Positions 36,912-47,451 of a stretch of DNA of 64,000 bases are shown here, piece after piece. Below the pieces are notes generated by a model. That model worked only from the letters and a program-made list of their open reading frames with translations. It was not told the origin of the DNA and searched no databases. Source of the DNA: Saliniradius amylolyticus (GTDB lineage Bacteria > Pseudomonadota > Gammaproteobacteria > Enterobacterales > Alteromonadaceae); assembly GCF_003143555.1 (NCBI RefSeq), contig NZ_CP029347.1:2046001-2110000 (forward strand). The letters are read 5' to 3'. Made by a program: the position numbers and the translations under genes. Every line of letters starts with the position of its first letter. Positions within the stretch are counted from its first letter, which is position 1.

Positions 36912-37676
36912 TCATTCAGACATTGACGTCAGAGGGATACCACTGTGAAACTTAAAATCCTCGTCGGGCTGCTCGATCAGACTCGCTTCAAGTTGCCCGA
37001 AGCGTCTGACACGCTCTTCAATAGGCTCTTTGCTGGCCTGCTGGGCAAGGCTTAAATAATCTTCAAAATGGCGCGCTTCGGAGCGCAATAAAGAGATGTA
37101 AAACTGCTCAAGCTGCCTATCCACCAAGGGTGCCAGACGCGCAAAGCGCTCGCAGGAGCGAGCTTCAATATAGGCGCCACAAATGAGCCTGTCGACTAAC
37201 GCGGCGGGCTCGTGAGTACGAACTTCCTTCATCAATCCTCGTGCATAGCGGGCCGCCGGAAGATTACGATACCGAATGCCGCGCTGCTGCATGATCTCAA
37301 CCACCTGCTGGAAGTGATGTAACTCCTCCTTCACCAATAACATCATCTTATCGATAATGGCATCGGCCAGCGGACTCTCTTCTCGCTGCATGTTCTTTTT
37401 GGCCGGTGCCGGCGTATCAAACACACTGTCACTGCGAGCCTGACGGTAAACATAATCTTCATAGGGCTTCAGCCACTGCATCAGTTGCTGCCCCGCCTCA
37501 TGACCTGCAGCATAACGACGCATCAACCATACCGCCGTTTGCGCGGCCTTCAGCTCACAATTGGCATGGTCGATGAGCAACACCGGTAAGTTTTCGGGCC
37601 TGGAGGCGTGCTCAAGCCAGTTATCAGGAGTCTTGCAGTGCAAAAACGCGTTGATAGGCGCCAGTAATGCTTTCAC
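36912..37676 (-). CDS. miaE: tRNA-(ms2io6A37) hydroxylase
   Basis: A 254-residue ferritin-like diiron monooxygenase. Iron-binding segments are visible: [20 protein letters not shown] (ExxH) and [17 protein letters not shown] (ExxH), with [12 protein letters not shown] between. The N-terminus [20 protein letters not shown] is typical. MiaE hydroxylates the isoprenyl side chain of ms2i6A at position 37 of tRNAs, an oxygen-dependent step. It lies about 100 bases upstream of the chemoreceptor gene on the same strand. Confidence 0.93.
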   Translation of the reverse strand: MKALLAPINAFLHCKTPDNWLEHASRPENLPVLLIDHANCELKAAQTAVWLMRRYAAGHEAGQQLMQWLKPYEDYVYRQARSDSVFDTPAPAKKNMQREESPLADAIIDKMMLLVKEELHHFQQVVEIMQQRGIRYRNLPAARYARGLMKEVRTHEPAALVDRLICGAYIEARSCERFARLAPLVDRQLEQFYISLLRSEARHFEDYLSLAQQASKEPIEERVRRFGQLEASLIEQPDEDFKFHSGIPLTSMSE

Positions 37677-37847
37677 CGGGTTCCTCTAGCTCAGAAAAAG
37701 GACGTATTGTAATAACATTCGGCTAGCCTAGCCAGCGCAGCTTTTAGGCTTACTGGGTTGTTGAAGGTCTCTATGGCCGGTAATCAGAACTTTTTCCACG
37801 CATAAGATTGAAACAGGTTGACCCTGTCCCCATTCTGACAGAAACTA

Positions 37848-37865
37848 AAGGTTAATAAGTTGTTA
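37848..37865. promoter_or_regulatory. 18-base motif shared with the putP upstream region (copy 2)
   Basis: AAGGTTAATAAGTTGTTA lies 35 bases before the YIP1-gene ATG and is followed by a TTAAATTTTAAC stretch. It matches the motif at 23952-23969 in 16 of 18 positions. Confidence 0.35.
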
Positions 37866-37900
37866 AATTTTAACATTCTACAACAACCGCTGAGGTAGCT

Positions 37901-38503
37901 ATGATCTTAAATCACTTATGGGGCCTTTACGCTCACCCTAAAGAAGAGTGGCACACCATCGACAAACGTCATGAGGGTATCGGTTACAGCCTGGTACATG
38001 TGTTGATCATGGCGCTAATCCCCACCCTGATGGGCTATTATTCCGCGGCCCATATTGGCTGGAGTATCGGCGTGGGCGACCCTATCCGGCTGACCACAGA
38101 CAGCGCTATGGTGATGGGCGGAGCCATGTATGTCGCTCTGGTTGCCGGAGTCTTTGCTCTTGCCTACCTCATTCAATGGATGGCTGGTACCTTTGATGCC
38201 AAACCCACTTTCACCCAATCCTTTGAACTAGCGGTATACACAGCAACGCCATTATTCATGGTCGGGTTTGCCGCCTTCTACCCTGAGCTCTGGTTTATGA
38301 TGCTTGTTGGACTGGCTGGATTAAGTTACTCGGTGTACCTGCTATATTCCGGTGTACCTATTTTAATGCACATCCCCGAGGAGAAAGGCTTCATCTACTC
38401 CAGCTCGGTTGTCACCTGCGGCCTGGTACTGTTGGTGGTACTAATGGCCGCGACGGTGATCCTCTGGAGTTACGGTCTGGGACCACAGTATGTGAGTGCT
38501 TAG
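37901..38503 (+). CDS. YIP1-family inner-membrane protein
   Basis: A 200-residue protein with five predicted membrane helices: a cytosolic opening MILNHLWGLYAHPKEEWHTI, then hydrophobic segments near 30-45, 70-90, 112-130, 133-150 and 170-190. The opening 'PKEEW' and the helix pattern are those of the bacterial YIP1 / DUF1282 family. Function is unknown. It stands alone, with a shared terminator separating it from convergent purF. Confidence 0.85.
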   Translation: MILNHLWGLYAHPKEEWHTIDKRHEGIGYSLVHVLIMALIPTLMGYYSAAHIGWSIGVGDPIRLTTDSAMVMGGAMYVALVAGVFALAYLIQWMAGTFDAKPTFTQSFELAVYTATPLFMVGFAAFYPELWFMMLVGLAGLSYSVYLLYSGVPILMHIPEEKGFIYSSSVVTCGLVLLVVLMAATVILWSYGLGPQYVSA

Positions 38504-38525
38504 ACTGGCTCCCAAAGTAGAGCTC

Positions 38526-38557
38526 AAAAAAAGCCGCTCATCGAGCGGCTTTTTTTA
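38526..38557. terminator. Bidirectional terminator between the YIP1 gene and purF
   Basis: Arms AAGCCGCTC / GAGCGGCTT with a 3-base loop are flanked by A7 and T7, so it can end transcription from both converging genes. Confidence 0.92.
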
Positions 38558-40066
38558 GTTATCCATATTGTGGATTTCCAGGTTACTGTGCTCCACTCGG
38601 CTCTGAGACTTAGCCCCGTCATTCCGCAAGCGGTCTATGTGATTCAGATACTCCTGATCCACATCACCGGTAATGTACTCACCGTCAAAGACCGACGTTT
38701 CAAAGCGTTTGATGGATGGGTTTTCCAGACGAACCGCTTCCACCAGATCGGTCAGGTCTTGGAACACCAAACCATCAGCGCCAATCAACTGGCAAATTTC
38801 ATCCAGGTCTCGGCCATGGGCAATCAGCTCATTAGCCGATGGCATATCAATACCATACACATTAGGGAAACGGATTTCCGGAGCGGCAGAAGCAAAGTAA
38901 ACCTTGTTGGCGCCTGATTCCCTGGCCATCTCAATAATCTGCTCGGACGTCGTCCCCCGCACGACAGAGTCATCCACCAGGAGTACGTTCTTGCCTTTGA
39001 ATTCGGCCGAAATAGCGTTCAACTTCCGGCGGACCGACTTTTTGCGCATGGTCTGTCCGGGCATTATAAAAGTCCGACCTATATAGCGGTTCTTCACAAA
39101 CCCCTGGCGGTAAGGCAAATCCAACTCCTGGGCAATCTGCAAAGCAATATCACAGGAGGTTTCCGGAATCGGGATCACCACGTCGATATCCAGATCGGCC
39201 CACTCGCGCGCAATCTTCTGACCCAGCTTGCGGCCCATATTTACTCGCGAGGCATACACCGACATGTCATCGATAAAAGTATCCGGGCGTGCAAAATACA
39301 CAAACTCAAAGATACAGGGGGTATGTTCAGCAGGCTGCGCGCACTGTTTGGTGTGCAACTGACCGTCTTCGGTCACATAGATGGCCTCACCGGGCGCCAC
39401 ATCGCGGATAAACTCAAAGCCCACTACATCCATAGCAACGCTCTCCGAAGCCACCATGTATTCATCCCCTTGCTCAGTCTGACGCTTGCCCAGCGCCAGA
39501 GGGCGAATACCGTGAGGGTCTCGAAACGCCACCATTCCGTGACCAATAATGGCCGATACCACCGCATAGGCACCTCGGATCTTACTGTGCACCTTCTGTA
39601 CGGCGTTAAACACATCATCCGGCGTCAGCGTCAGACCTGGGGAAGACTGCAACTCGTGGGCAAAGATATTCAACAACAGCTCAGAGTCTGAAGTCGTATT
39701 AATATGCCGGCGTGCAATGCGGAACACCTCATCGGCCAGTTCATGGGCATTTGTCAGGTTACCGTTATGGGCAAAGGCGATGCCAAACGGTGAATTGACG
39801 TAGAAGGGCTGGGCTTCCGCCGAACTTGACGAGCCCGCAGTGGGATATCGCGCATGGCCAATACCAAAGTTGCCGGTCAGACGCTGCATATGACGGCTAT
39901 GGAATACGTCCCGTACCAGACCGTTGGCTTTACGCAGGTGGAACATACTGTCTTCCACAGTCACAATACCAGCAGCGTCCTGACCACGGTGTTGTAACAC
40001 CGTCAGGCCGTCGTACAAGGCTTGATTGACCGGGCTTTTACCAACGATTCCAAGGATACCACACAT
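38555..40066 (-). CDS. purF: Amidophosphoribosyltransferase
   Basis: A 503-residue Ntn-type glutamine amidotransferase fused to a PRTase. Cys2 ([10 protein letters not shown]) is the nucleophile after Met removal; [17 protein letters not shown] is the PRPP-binding loop; [16 protein letters not shown] precedes it. It makes 5-phosphoribosylamine, the first committed step of purine synthesis. It follows cvpA by 9 bases, the conserved cvpA-purF pair. Confidence 0.98.
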   Translation of the reverse strand: MCGILGIVGKSPVNQALYDGLTVLQHRGQDAAGIVTVEDSMFHLRKANGLVRDVFHSRHMQRLTGNFGIGHARYPTAGSSSSAEAQPFYVNSPFGIAFAHNGNLTNAHELADEVFRIARRHINTTSDSELLLNIFAHELQSSPGLTLTPDDVFNAVQKVHSKIRGAYAVVSAIIGHGMVAFRDPHGIRPLALGKRQTEQGDEYMVASESVAMDVVGFEFIRDVAPGEAIYVTEDGQLHTKQCAQPAEHTPCIFEFVYFARPDTFIDDMSVYASRVNMGRKLGQKIAREWADLDIDVVIPIPETSCDIALQIAQELDLPYRQGFVKNRYIGRTFIMPGQTMRKKSVRRKLNAISAEFKGKNVLLVDDSVVRGTTSEQIIEMARESGANKVYFASAAPEIRFPNVYGIDMPSANELIAHGRDLDEICQLIGADGLVFQDLTDLVEAVRLENPSIKRFETSVFDGEYITGDVDQEYLNHIDRLRNDGAKSQSRVEHSNLEIHNMDN

Positions 40067-40075
40067 GCAGATTAC

Positions 40076-40570
40076 CTATTTTTGAGCAGGGTTTAAAAAC
40101 GACGAATGGTTCTGTAAATATTCAAAGAACCACTCGATAACAATTCGAAACTCGGGGATCAGCACCGACTCCCGCCACCACTGAGCGTTCGGAAAGCCGG
40201 TAAAGGCGTCCATAAAGAACAACAGAGCGCTGACCACCAAAGCGCCGCGAATCAATCCAAATACCACCCCTAATGCACGATCAGTACCGGATAACCCGGT
40301 ATAGTGGACCATCTGAGCGATCAGATAGTTCAACAGGGCCCCCAGGATCAGGGTGGTAACAAATAATATGGCGATGGCCACGCCGTTGCGCAGCAACTCA
40401 TCGGAGAAATTAGTCAGAAAGCGGGCCAAGTCCTGATAAAATTGACTGGCGACAAAAAATGCGGCAAACCAGACTGCCAGCGACACTGCCTCTTTGACAA
40501 AGCCCCTTACCAGGCTAATCAGAGTAGACAGCAGGATAATTGCCAGAATTACAAAGTCGATCCAGTTCAT
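40076..40570 (-). CDS. cvpA: Colicin V production family membrane protein
   Basis: A 164-residue inner-membrane protein with about four helices, starting MNWIDFVILAIILLSTLISL and containing RGFVKEAVSLAVWFAAFFVA and VFGLIRGALVV, as in CvpA. It has links to envelope homeostasis and colicin V export in E. coli. Located between the SPOR-domain gene and purF, as in many gammaproteobacteria. Confidence 0.95.
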   Translation of the reverse strand: MNWIDFVILAIILLSTLISLVRGFVKEAVSLAVWFAAFFVASQFYQDLARFLTNFSDELLRNGVAIAILFVTTLILGALLNYLIAQMVHYTGLSGTDRALGVVFGLIRGALVVSALLFFMDAFTGFPNAQWWRESVLIPEFRIVIEWFFEYLQNHSSFLNPAQK

Positions 40571-40620
40571 GCCGCCGCAGGTAGAAAAATAGCCGCGCGA
40601 ATTTTAACAAAAGCTGGCTA

Positions 40621-41241
40621 TTAGTCCACTTTAAAAGTGGTGATCTTACCTTTGAGTGACGTTAATTGATTCAAATGAGGCAACGCTTGCTCTAATGGCT
40701 CGCGCTTGAGTTCGGGACCGACAAACACCTTGGTCAGCTCACCGGCACTGGTCGTGACCTGACGAGTAAAGACCCGATAACCGGCCTTCTTCAGGGTCGT
40801 CTTGAGCTCCTGCACATTCTTATTGTGGCGAAAGCTACCCAGTTGAACCACCCACCCTGCGCTAACCGCTTCATTTTCTGGCTCACCGGCCTCAGCCACT
40901 GGGTAGTCATTGACTGGCTGTTGGGTTTCGGAGGAGAGCGGGCTGCTTTGTGAAGCGCTTTGTGTGGTTTCAACTATTGGCTGTTCTTGCGTCTGGGGGG
41001 CGGGGTCGTCGACCGCTGTTTCATTGACGATCTCAACCTTACGGTTGGCGCGTTGTTTAACCGCTTCCACCGGGAAAGGCTGAGTTTCGGCTACCGGGCG
41101 CGACTCAGGTTGCTCCGGTACCGCAACAAAACTGTCCTTATGGGCGGCTTTTTTCCCGTCCAGAATATCCGGTAAAAAGATCACGGCCAAGGCCACGAGA
41201 ATGACCGTACCCACTAAACGATTCTGAAACGCTGAGGACAC
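40621..41241 (-). CDS. dedD: SPOR-domain protein (DedD-like)
   Basis: A 206-residue bitopic protein: short cytosolic start, one membrane helix (LVGTVILVALAVIFLPDIL, 9-27), a Pro/Glu/Gln-rich periplasmic linker (30-125) and a C-terminal SPOR domain (about 128-205; WVVQLGSFRHNKNVQELKTT, VFVGPELKREPLEQAL). SPOR domains bind denuded septal glycan. Order folC-dedD-cvpA-purF is the same as in E. coli, supporting the symbol. Confidence 0.92.
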   Translation of the reverse strand: MSSAFQNRLVGTVILVALAVIFLPDILDGKKAAHKDSFVAVPEQPESRPVAETQPFPVEAVKQRANRKVEIVNETAVDDPAPQTQEQPIVETTQSASQSSPLSSETQQPVNDYPVAEAGEPENEAVSAGWVVQLGSFRHNKNVQELKTTLKKAGYRVFTRQVTTSAGELTKVFVGPELKREPLEQALPHLNQLTSLKGKITTFKVD

Positions 41242-41251
41242 ATAACCTCCA

Positions 41252-42514
41252 TTAACCCGACATTGGTTGGTAACGATTTAAGACCGCTCCCACCGTCAGG
41301 AAAGAGCCAAATACCAGGATAAGATCCTGCTCACCGGCTTGCTGCAACGCCGCATCCAGAGCAGTCTCAACGGCGTCGAATGTTAACATAGTTTGCGTGT
41401 CTGGCAGCAGGGAATTTAAGTCCTGCGCCGTTAGCCCTCGCGGTGGTGGTAGCGAGGCCAGATACCAGTTTGCAGTCAATCCGAAAAATGGCTCCAGACT
41501 TTCGACCACGGCCTTATCCTTCAGCATCCCTACCACCAAATGCAGTCGATCATAATTCATCTGACCGATACGCTGGCACAGATACGCCACAGCCTGAGGA
41601 TTATGCGCCACGTCCACCATCACACACGGCTTGTCAGCCACAATCTGGCAGCGACCGGTAAGCTGTATCTGTTTCAGCAGCGCCGTTAACTCCAAGTTTT
41701 CCAGTAAAGCCAGTTGCTGCAAGGCCATCAACCCCGTAGCCACATTAGCGGGATGCAACTTAGGGGTGATATCAGTCGTCAGGGGCCGCTGACCCAGCCA
41801 GCCCTTAAAGCCAGACTCAACGTCTTGATAACCAAAGTCCTTTCCTAACCAGAGAACCCTGGCGCTGCGCTCAGCCATGGCGCTGACCAGAGTCACAGGA
41901 GGGTTAGGTTCCCCAATCAGCACCCGGGCTTCGGGACGCACAATGCCTGCCTTTTCAACAGCAATCTGTTCCCGGGTATCGCCCAGAAAGGCACTATGAT
42001 CCACATCGATACTGGTAATTATCGCCAGATCCGGCGTCACGACATTCACTGCATCCAGACGTCCGCCTAAGCCCACCTCCAGTATGGCCAACTCTGCATC
42101 AGACTCTGCAATCAGCTGCAAAGCGGCCAGAGTACCGAACTCGAAGTACGTCAGACTGATATCGCCTCGCGCCTGCTCAACCTTGGTGAAAGCCGCACAA
42201 TGACGAGCCTCGCTAAGCCAGGCCCCGTTGACCCGGACCCGTTCGCGATAATCCACCAAGTGGGGAGAACTGTATACAGCGCAGGTTTTACCCGCCTGCA
42301 TCGAGCCTTGTTCAATCAGGGCACAGGTACTGCCTTTGCCATTCGTGCCGGCAACCGTCACCACCTGAGTGCCGGACCAGTCTAAGGCCAGACGCTGATA
42401 AACCTGCTGCACTCGCTCCAGTCCCATGTCGATGGACTGAGGGTGAATGGATTCCAAATAACTCAGCCACCCATCAAGGGTGGCTGGTAGCGGGGGATGC
42501 TGTGAGTCAGTCAT
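41252..42514 (-). CDS. folC: Bifunctional folylpolyglutamate / dihydrofolate synthase
   Basis: A 420-residue Mur-ligase-fold enzyme with P-loop VTVAGTNGKGSTCALIE, FEFGTLAALQL, LEVGLGGRLDAVNVV and the C-terminal VVGMLKDKAVVES. It makes dihydrofolate and adds glutamates to folates. Its ATG overlaps the accD stop (TAATG), so it is coupled to accD. Confidence 0.97.
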   Translation of the reverse strand: MTDSQHPPLPATLDGWLSYLESIHPQSIDMGLERVQQVYQRLALDWSGTQVVTVAGTNGKGSTCALIEQGSMQAGKTCAVYSSPHLVDYRERVRVNGAWLSEARHCAAFTKVEQARGDISLTYFEFGTLAALQLIAESDAELAILEVGLGGRLDAVNVVTPDLAIITSIDVDHSAFLGDTREQIAVEKAGIVRPEARVLIGEPNPPVTLVSAMAERSARVLWLGKDFGYQDVESGFKGWLGQRPLTTDITPKLHPANVATGLMALQQLALLENLELTALLKQIQLTGRCQIVADKPCVMVDVAHNPQAVAYLCQRIGQMNYDRLHLVVGMLKDKAVVESLEPFFGLTANWYLASLPPPRGLTAQDLNSLLPDTQTMLTFDAVETALDAALQQAGEQDLILVFGSFLTVGAVLNRYQPMSG

Positions 42515-43359
42515 TAATGCTGATGATGTAACTTACTTAACACACTGTACAATTTATCACGCATTTCGCGACGATCCACGATCATATCAATGGCGCCCTT
42601 TTCCAGCAAAAACTCACTGCGCTGGAAACCTTCGGGCAGCTTCTCCCGCACAGTTTGTTCGATTACACGAGGGCCCGCGAAGCCGATGAGAGCCTTAGGT
42701 TCCGCCACATTAATATCGCCTAACATGGCCAGGCTGGCCGAAACCCCACCCATGGTGGGATCGGTTAGCACAGAGATATAAGGCAGGCCTTTTTCACTCA
42801 TTTTGGCAAGAGCCGCACTGGTCTTGGCCATCTGCATCAACGACAGCAGAGCTTCCTGCATGCGGGCACCACCACTGGTGGAAAAACAAACCAAAGGAGT
42901 ATTGTGCTCGATACTAGCCTCAACGGCTTTCACAAAGCGGGCACCTACTACCGAGGCCATAGAGCCGCCCATAAAAGCAAATTCAAACGACACCGCTACC
43001 ACTGGCATACCTTTGAGCTTGCCGCGCATGGCCACCAAGGCGTCTTTCTCACCGGTGGACTTTTGTGCTGCCGCAATCCGATCCTTATATTTTTTGGAAT
43101 CTTTAAACTTGAGTACATCCTGTGGCTCAAGCTCCTTACCCAGCTCTTCCCGCTCACCTTGGTCCAAAAAGCTATTCAGGCGCGCACGGGCGGTGATACG
43201 CATATGATGATCGCACTTAGGGCATACCTCTAACTGACGCTCCAGTTCCTGCCGATAAAGCACCGCCTGACAAGAGGTACATTTCGACCACACGCCCTCA
43301 GGGACATTACTTTTCGAGGAGGATTGGGTACGAGGCAATATTTTCTCTATCCAGCTCAT
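42514..43359 (-). CDS. accD: Acetyl-CoA carboxylase, carboxyltransferase beta subunit
   Basis: A 281-residue subunit with the N-terminal four-cysteine zinc ribbon (Cys27, Cys30, Cys46, Cys49) and the crotonase-like core ([56 protein letters not shown]). With AccA it transfers carboxyl from biotin to acetyl-CoA, the first fatty acid step. Followed by folC with overlap; 135 bases separate it from truA. Confidence 0.98.
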   Translation of the reverse strand: MSWIEKILPRTQSSSKSNVPEGVWSKCTSCQAVLYRQELERQLEVCPKCDHHMRITARARLNSFLDQGEREELGKELEPQDVLKFKDSKKYKDRIAAAQKSTGEKDALVAMRGKLKGMPVVAVSFEFAFMGGSMASVVGARFVKAVEASIEHNTPLVCFSTSGGARMQEALLSLMQMAKTSAALAKMSEKGLPYISVLTDPTMGGVSASLAMLGDINVAEPKALIGFAGPRVIEQTVREKLPEGFQRSEFLLEKGAIDMIVDRREMRDKLYSVLSKLHHQH

Positions 43360-43494
43360 GGAATTCCTTTAAACTCGGTTTTTCGGGCTCGTTTACACAC
43401 ATGGGTATAACCGTGTCAGCCCAGTGAAATCACTGTCGGTAAATTGTGCGTCATTAAAGCATAAAATGCTTGTTTCGCGTAAAAAAAACTGGTC

Positions 43495-44289
43495 TTAGAA
43501 GTCATCGTCCGGCAAGAACAATGGTCCCATAGGCGGCTGGGGTAAACCATAATCGGCCGGATAACTGACCTTAACCAAATACAAACCATTAGGCTTTCCA
43601 GTGGGTCCGGCCTGAGTTCGATCCCGCGCTTCCAATACCTGCTGTAACCATTCCACAGGCCGTCGACCACTGCCAATCTCCAACAGCGAACCGGTGATAT
43701 TACGTACCATGTGATGAACAAAGGCATTGGCCTGAATATCCAGCACTACAAAATCACCAAAGCGTTTTAGCCTCAGATGAGTAACATTACGCCAGGGTGA
43801 CCTGGATTGACAGATAGCGGCCCGGAACGAGCTGAAGTCATGCTCGCCGATCAGGCACTCAGCGGCCTGCTGCATATGATCGACATTCAGTGGGCTATAA
43901 TAGTGCGTCACTCCCTGACCCAGAATGCCGCCACGCAAAGGTTTGTTATAAATAATGTAGCGGTAACGACGGGCTGTGGCTTCGAATCGGGCGTGAAACC
44001 GCTCTGGCACTTCCTGAGCCCACTTCACCGCAATGTCTTTAGGCAGGTTAGCATTCATACCCAAAGTCCAGGCTCGCATCTGGCGAGGTCGGGTAACATC
44101 GAAGTGAACCACCTGACCGGTGGCATGGACGCCGGCGTCAGTCCGACCGGCACATTGAAGTTGGATAGGTTCATCGGCAATTCTGCTGAGTGCAGCTTCC
44201 AGCTCCTGCTGGACACTGTTCACTTCCTGCTGGCGTTGCCAGCCATAATAAGCCGAACCGTCATATTCGATACCAAGGGCAATACGCAT
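43495..44289 (-). CDS. truA: tRNA pseudouridine(38-40) synthase
   Basis: A 264-residue protein from ATG 44289 ([20 protein letters not shown]), with GAGAG just upstream; a TTG at 44307 would add six residues. The catalytic aspartate is Asp51 in [23 protein letters not shown] and [14 protein letters not shown] follow. It converts U38-U40 of tRNA anticodon stems to pseudouridine. It sits between fimV and accD, all on the minus strand. Confidence 0.97.
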   Translation of the reverse strand: MRIALGIEYDGSAYYGWQRQQEVNSVQQELEAALSRIADEPIQLQCAGRTDAGVHATGQVVHFDVTRPRQMRAWTLGMNANLPKDIAVKWAQEVPERFHARFEATARRYRYIIYNKPLRGGILGQGVTHYYSPLNVDHMQQAAECLIGEHDFSSFRAAICQSRSPWRNVTHLRLKRFGDFVVLDIQANAFVHHMVRNITGSLLEIGSGRRPVEWLQQVLEARDRTQAGPTGKPNGLYLVKVSYPADYGLPQPPMGPLFLPDDDF

Positions 44290-44361
44290 GGGGACTCTCA
44301 AATCCAAGTTTGCGCCATTATAGCGAATTTAAAAGGCGCATATGGCTCACTCTGTCGCCAA

Positions 44362-47300
44362 TCACTCACTTTGTAATTCGCTGATTAAAGCCTGCGCTTC
44401 TTGCTTTTGACCCTCGCTGCCTTTTTCAGCAACCTGCTCGAGCAGTTCAATGGCGGACTCTTTATCGTCCATTTCCAGATACGCCCTCGCCAGATCCATC
44501 TTAGCTCCCATGCCGCTGTCTTCGTCCACATCCACCAGCTCATCATTATCTTGAGCATCGGTATACGCATCCAGATCCACGTCAATATCCAGGGGCTTTT
44601 CTTCACCTTCTTCGGCTTCGGCATCGAGGCTTTCATCCATCAAGGCATCAATATCCAGAAAGTCCTCGCTCTCCTGTGCCCCATCTTCTTCTGCCACCGG
44701 CGTATCATCGGACTCACTGAGTAAGGCTTCAATATCCAGATCATCATCTTGAGAATCCGGCGTTTCCGTCACTATTTGTTCTGATTCTCCCGATTCAGAC
44801 TTGTCCTCATCATCTTCACCCAACCAATCGCCTAGATCCGGTAGCTCCTCGAGTTCCTCCCGTAACTGACGCTCCTCATCGGAATCTGTCGTCGCTTCCT
44901 CGCCCGACTCCGTCGGCTCTTCGTCCAAATCCTGCAACGCCTCATCCAGAGGGTCAGGCTCAGCCTGATCTGAGTCATCCTCATCAGAGGCTCGCTCGGC
45001 ACTGTCACCAAAGGTCAGGTCCATTTCCTCGAGCGCGGCATCCAGTTCTTCATCGCTGATGATATCTTCATCATCAGACTGTTCGGTTGAGGCTGTTTCA
45101 TTTTCTGGTTGTCCGGATGATTCTTCGGTGGCCGTACCATCCTCATCAGCCTGCTCCGATTCGTCAGTCCGGCCTGAGTCAGGCTCGGTGGCGTCCCCAT
45201 CCTCAGTCGGAGTCTCCTCAGACACCGCTTCTGAGTCGTCTTCCGTCTGCTGCTCGAGATCCTGTTCCAGCTCTTCAAGCAATTCGTCGCTCAGTTGATC
45301 CTGCTCGGCCGAGGCCTGTTCTTCTTCTTCGCTTAACTCGGCTAACAGTTCGTCACTGAGTTCATCCTGAAGGGTTTCGCTATCTTCCTGCTGAGCGACC
45401 TCTTGCTCCAAATCGGATAAAAGTTCATCGGCTAACTCATCCTGCTCCGACCTCGGCTCGGCTTCTTGCGGCGCATCTTCAGCCTCACTGGCCGTCCCTG
45501 TCTCATTAAACTCGGCATCCTCAATCGTATCGGCGTCTTGCTGGTCACTGTCCTCTGACGACATGTCCATCTCAGCAAGCAGTTCATCGGCAAGATCATC
45601 CTGTTCGGAACGTTCTGGGCTGTCTGAAGGCTGCTCATCACTCTCGTCAGACTCTTGTACTTCAGCGTCTGGCTCAGCTTTTTGTTGTTCGCTGTCTTTT
45701 TCCGGCGCGGCCTCCTCGGCCATTGACTCATCGCCCGATTCATCCGATATGTCCGATTGTCCAGCGTCAGGCTCTGATTCCTGAGCCGTATTTTCAGAGG
45801 CTCCATGTTCACTGAGGATGTCATCGATATCTTCAGTTGCCGGTTCATCTGGTGCTGTCTGTTCGTCTTCGTCCACCAGCAACTCATCACCGTCATCCTG
45901 GTCCACATCGGTCAGTAATTCATCGGCCAGTTCTTCCTGAGCGTTGTCAGCCTCTTCCAACTCGGAAGCTAATTCATCCGTCAGCTGATCGATTTCCTCA
46001 TTTTGAGAACTGATGCGATCTTCCAGCTTGTCCATCAGTTCATCGGTGAGGTTATCTTCCGGACTTAACTTAGACACATCCAGACTGCCATCATCAGGCT
46101 CAGCTTCTGGTTGCTGTGACTGGATATCGGGCTCGGCATCAGGCAGGGGTTCTTCGTTTTTCTTCTCTGGCTCCGGGGCGGCTTCCGTCTCTGGCTCTTG
46201 CTCTGGTTCAGATTCAGTTTCTACCGGCTCAGACAAATCGAAGGACTCCCCGTCTTGCTCTTCGTCGTCTTCAAACAGGTTGTCCAGCTCATCCTGATCC
46301 AGGAATCCATCATCATCACCCGGTTCTTCTTCGGGTTTATCTTCCGGCACCAGCATTTCTTCGGACAAATCGTCCAGATCGGTGTCATCATCCTGCTCGG
46401 TGAGAACATCGTCCATCAGATCGTCGCCGAATAACTCATCGTCCAAGTCGTCTCCGGACTCATCACCTAACTCTTCGCTTAAGGCATCGGACAGATTATC
46501 CATAGCCGAGTCATCGGCAGGTGCACTCTCTTTTGTGGGCTCCGGCGCTGATTTAGGAGCGGACGCTTCCGACTCAGTTTCTTCTTGAGAATGATCTTGT
46601 CGAGTACGCCGTTTTAATAAATAAAACAGCCCTCCCAGCAACAGAATAGCCGGCAAGATGCCGGCACTGATCAATACGGCAGGATGAGACAACCAGTCCG
46701 TCGAGGCCTTCTTTTCTTGTTCGGCGGCGCGAGACATAGCCAGCATCTCATTCTGCAACGCCAGTAGTTGCTGCATCTGCTGCTGGATCTCACCCTCTTC
46801 ACCCACTCGTGAGCGCAGATCTTCGATCTCGGCATTGACCTTATCCAGTCGCTGATAAATTTGTTGGTTTTCATTTAATAGGGAACTGACACTATCGATG
46901 GAGCTGCCCAGTTGCTCCCTGAGTGCCTCAAATTGCCGTCTGGATTCACGATCCAGGCGCTCCAGCCGCTCCTCCAGAGCCAGGCGGGTCGCCTTGAGTT
47001 CCTGAGTGCTGGCCGACTCCTGTGGCGGCTTTATATTCTTATCAGCGGCAGAAGATTGCCTGGGCTGCATTTGCTGCCATTGGCGTTCGTCCTGCTCGGC
47101 CCTCTGCTTGGCCCGCTCAGGATCGATACGGGCAATATACTCCTCACTGGGTAGCTTAAGCATGGAACCGTTAACCAGCAGGTTGAGATTATCGCGATCA
47201 AAGGCTTTGGGGTTAAGCTGGTATATGCCCAACATGACCTGATAGATGCTCAGCTCTTGGTTCTGACGGTAGCGCCGGGCGATTTGCCACAAGGTATCGG

Positions 47301-47451
47301 AAGAGTCTATCGGGCCATAGACCACGCCAGAAAATTGACGTGTCGTATTTTTCGGCCCCTTGATGGGCACGGACTGAAACTCAGCGGCGCTGGCAGCAAG
47401 TGGTACCCAGCACACTACTATCAACCATTGCCACCAATGTCGCTTGCTCAT
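44362..47451 (-). CDS. fimV: FimV-family polar organiser with long acidic repeat region
   Basis: A 1029-residue protein. Order: signal peptide (1-23), LysM-type region (about 42-105, GPIDSSDTLWQIARRYRQN), coiled coil (150-245), one membrane helix (258-279), a very acidic Asp/Glu/Ser/Gln cytosolic stretch (about 286-960), and the conserved C-terminal FimV TPR (KMDLARAYLEMDDKESAIEL, about 985-1029). FimV/HubP proteins bind peptidoglycan and organise the cell pole, chemotaxis arrays and type IV pili. At least five copies of D-x-L-[AS]-D-E-L-L stud the acidic part. Located upstream of truA as in many Alteromonadales, with a 255-base leader. Confidence 0.93.
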   Translation of the reverse strand: MSKRHWWQWLIVVCWVPLAASAAEFQSVPIKGPKNTTRQFSGVVYGPIDSSDTLWQIARRYRQNQELSIYQVMLGIYQLNPKAFDRDNLNLLVNGSMLKLPSEEYIARIDPERAKQRAEQDERQWQQMQPRQSSAADKNIKPPQESASTQELKATRLALEERLERLDRESRRQFEALREQLGSSIDSVSSLLNENQQIYQRLDKVNAEIEDLRSRVGEEGEIQQQMQQLLALQNEMLAMSRAAEQEKKASTDWLSHPAVLISAGILPAILLLGGLFYLLKRRTRQDHSQEETESEASAPKSAPEPTKESAPADDSAMDNLSDALSEELGDESGDDLDDELFGDDLMDDVLTEQDDDTDLDDLSEEMLVPEDKPEEEPGDDDGFLDQDELDNLFEDDEEQDGESFDLSEPVETESEPEQEPETEAAPEPEKKNEEPLPDAEPDIQSQQPEAEPDDGSLDVSKLSPEDNLTDELMDKLEDRISSQNEEIDQLTDELASELEEADNAQEELADELLTDVDQDDGDELLVDEDEQTAPDEPATEDIDDILSEHGASENTAQESEPDAGQSDISDESGDESMAEEAAPEKDSEQQKAEPDAEVQESDESDEQPSDSPERSEQDDLADELLAEMDMSSEDSDQQDADTIEDAEFNETGTASEAEDAPQEAEPRSEQDELADELLSDLEQEVAQQEDSETLQDELSDELLAELSEEEEQASAEQDQLSDELLEELEQDLEQQTEDDSEAVSEETPTEDGDATEPDSGRTDESEQADEDGTATEESSGQPENETASTEQSDDEDIISDEELDAALEEMDLTFGDSAERASDEDDSDQAEPDPLDEALQDLDEEPTESGEEATTDSDEERQLREELEELPDLGDWLGEDDEDKSESGESEQIVTETPDSQDDDLDIEALLSESDDTPVAEEDGAQESEDFLDIDALMDESLDAEAEEGEEKPLDIDVDLDAYTDAQDNDELVDVDEDSGMGAKMDLARAYLEMDDKESAIELLEQVAEKGSEGQKQEAQALISELQSE

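Noticed and set aside
44600-46600. Several long open frames on the plus strand opposite fimV
   Set aside because: They are mirror images of the acidic GAA/GAT/GAG-rich coding (Ser/Arg/Leu-rich proteins with no domain); fimV has LysM, membrane helix and TPR.
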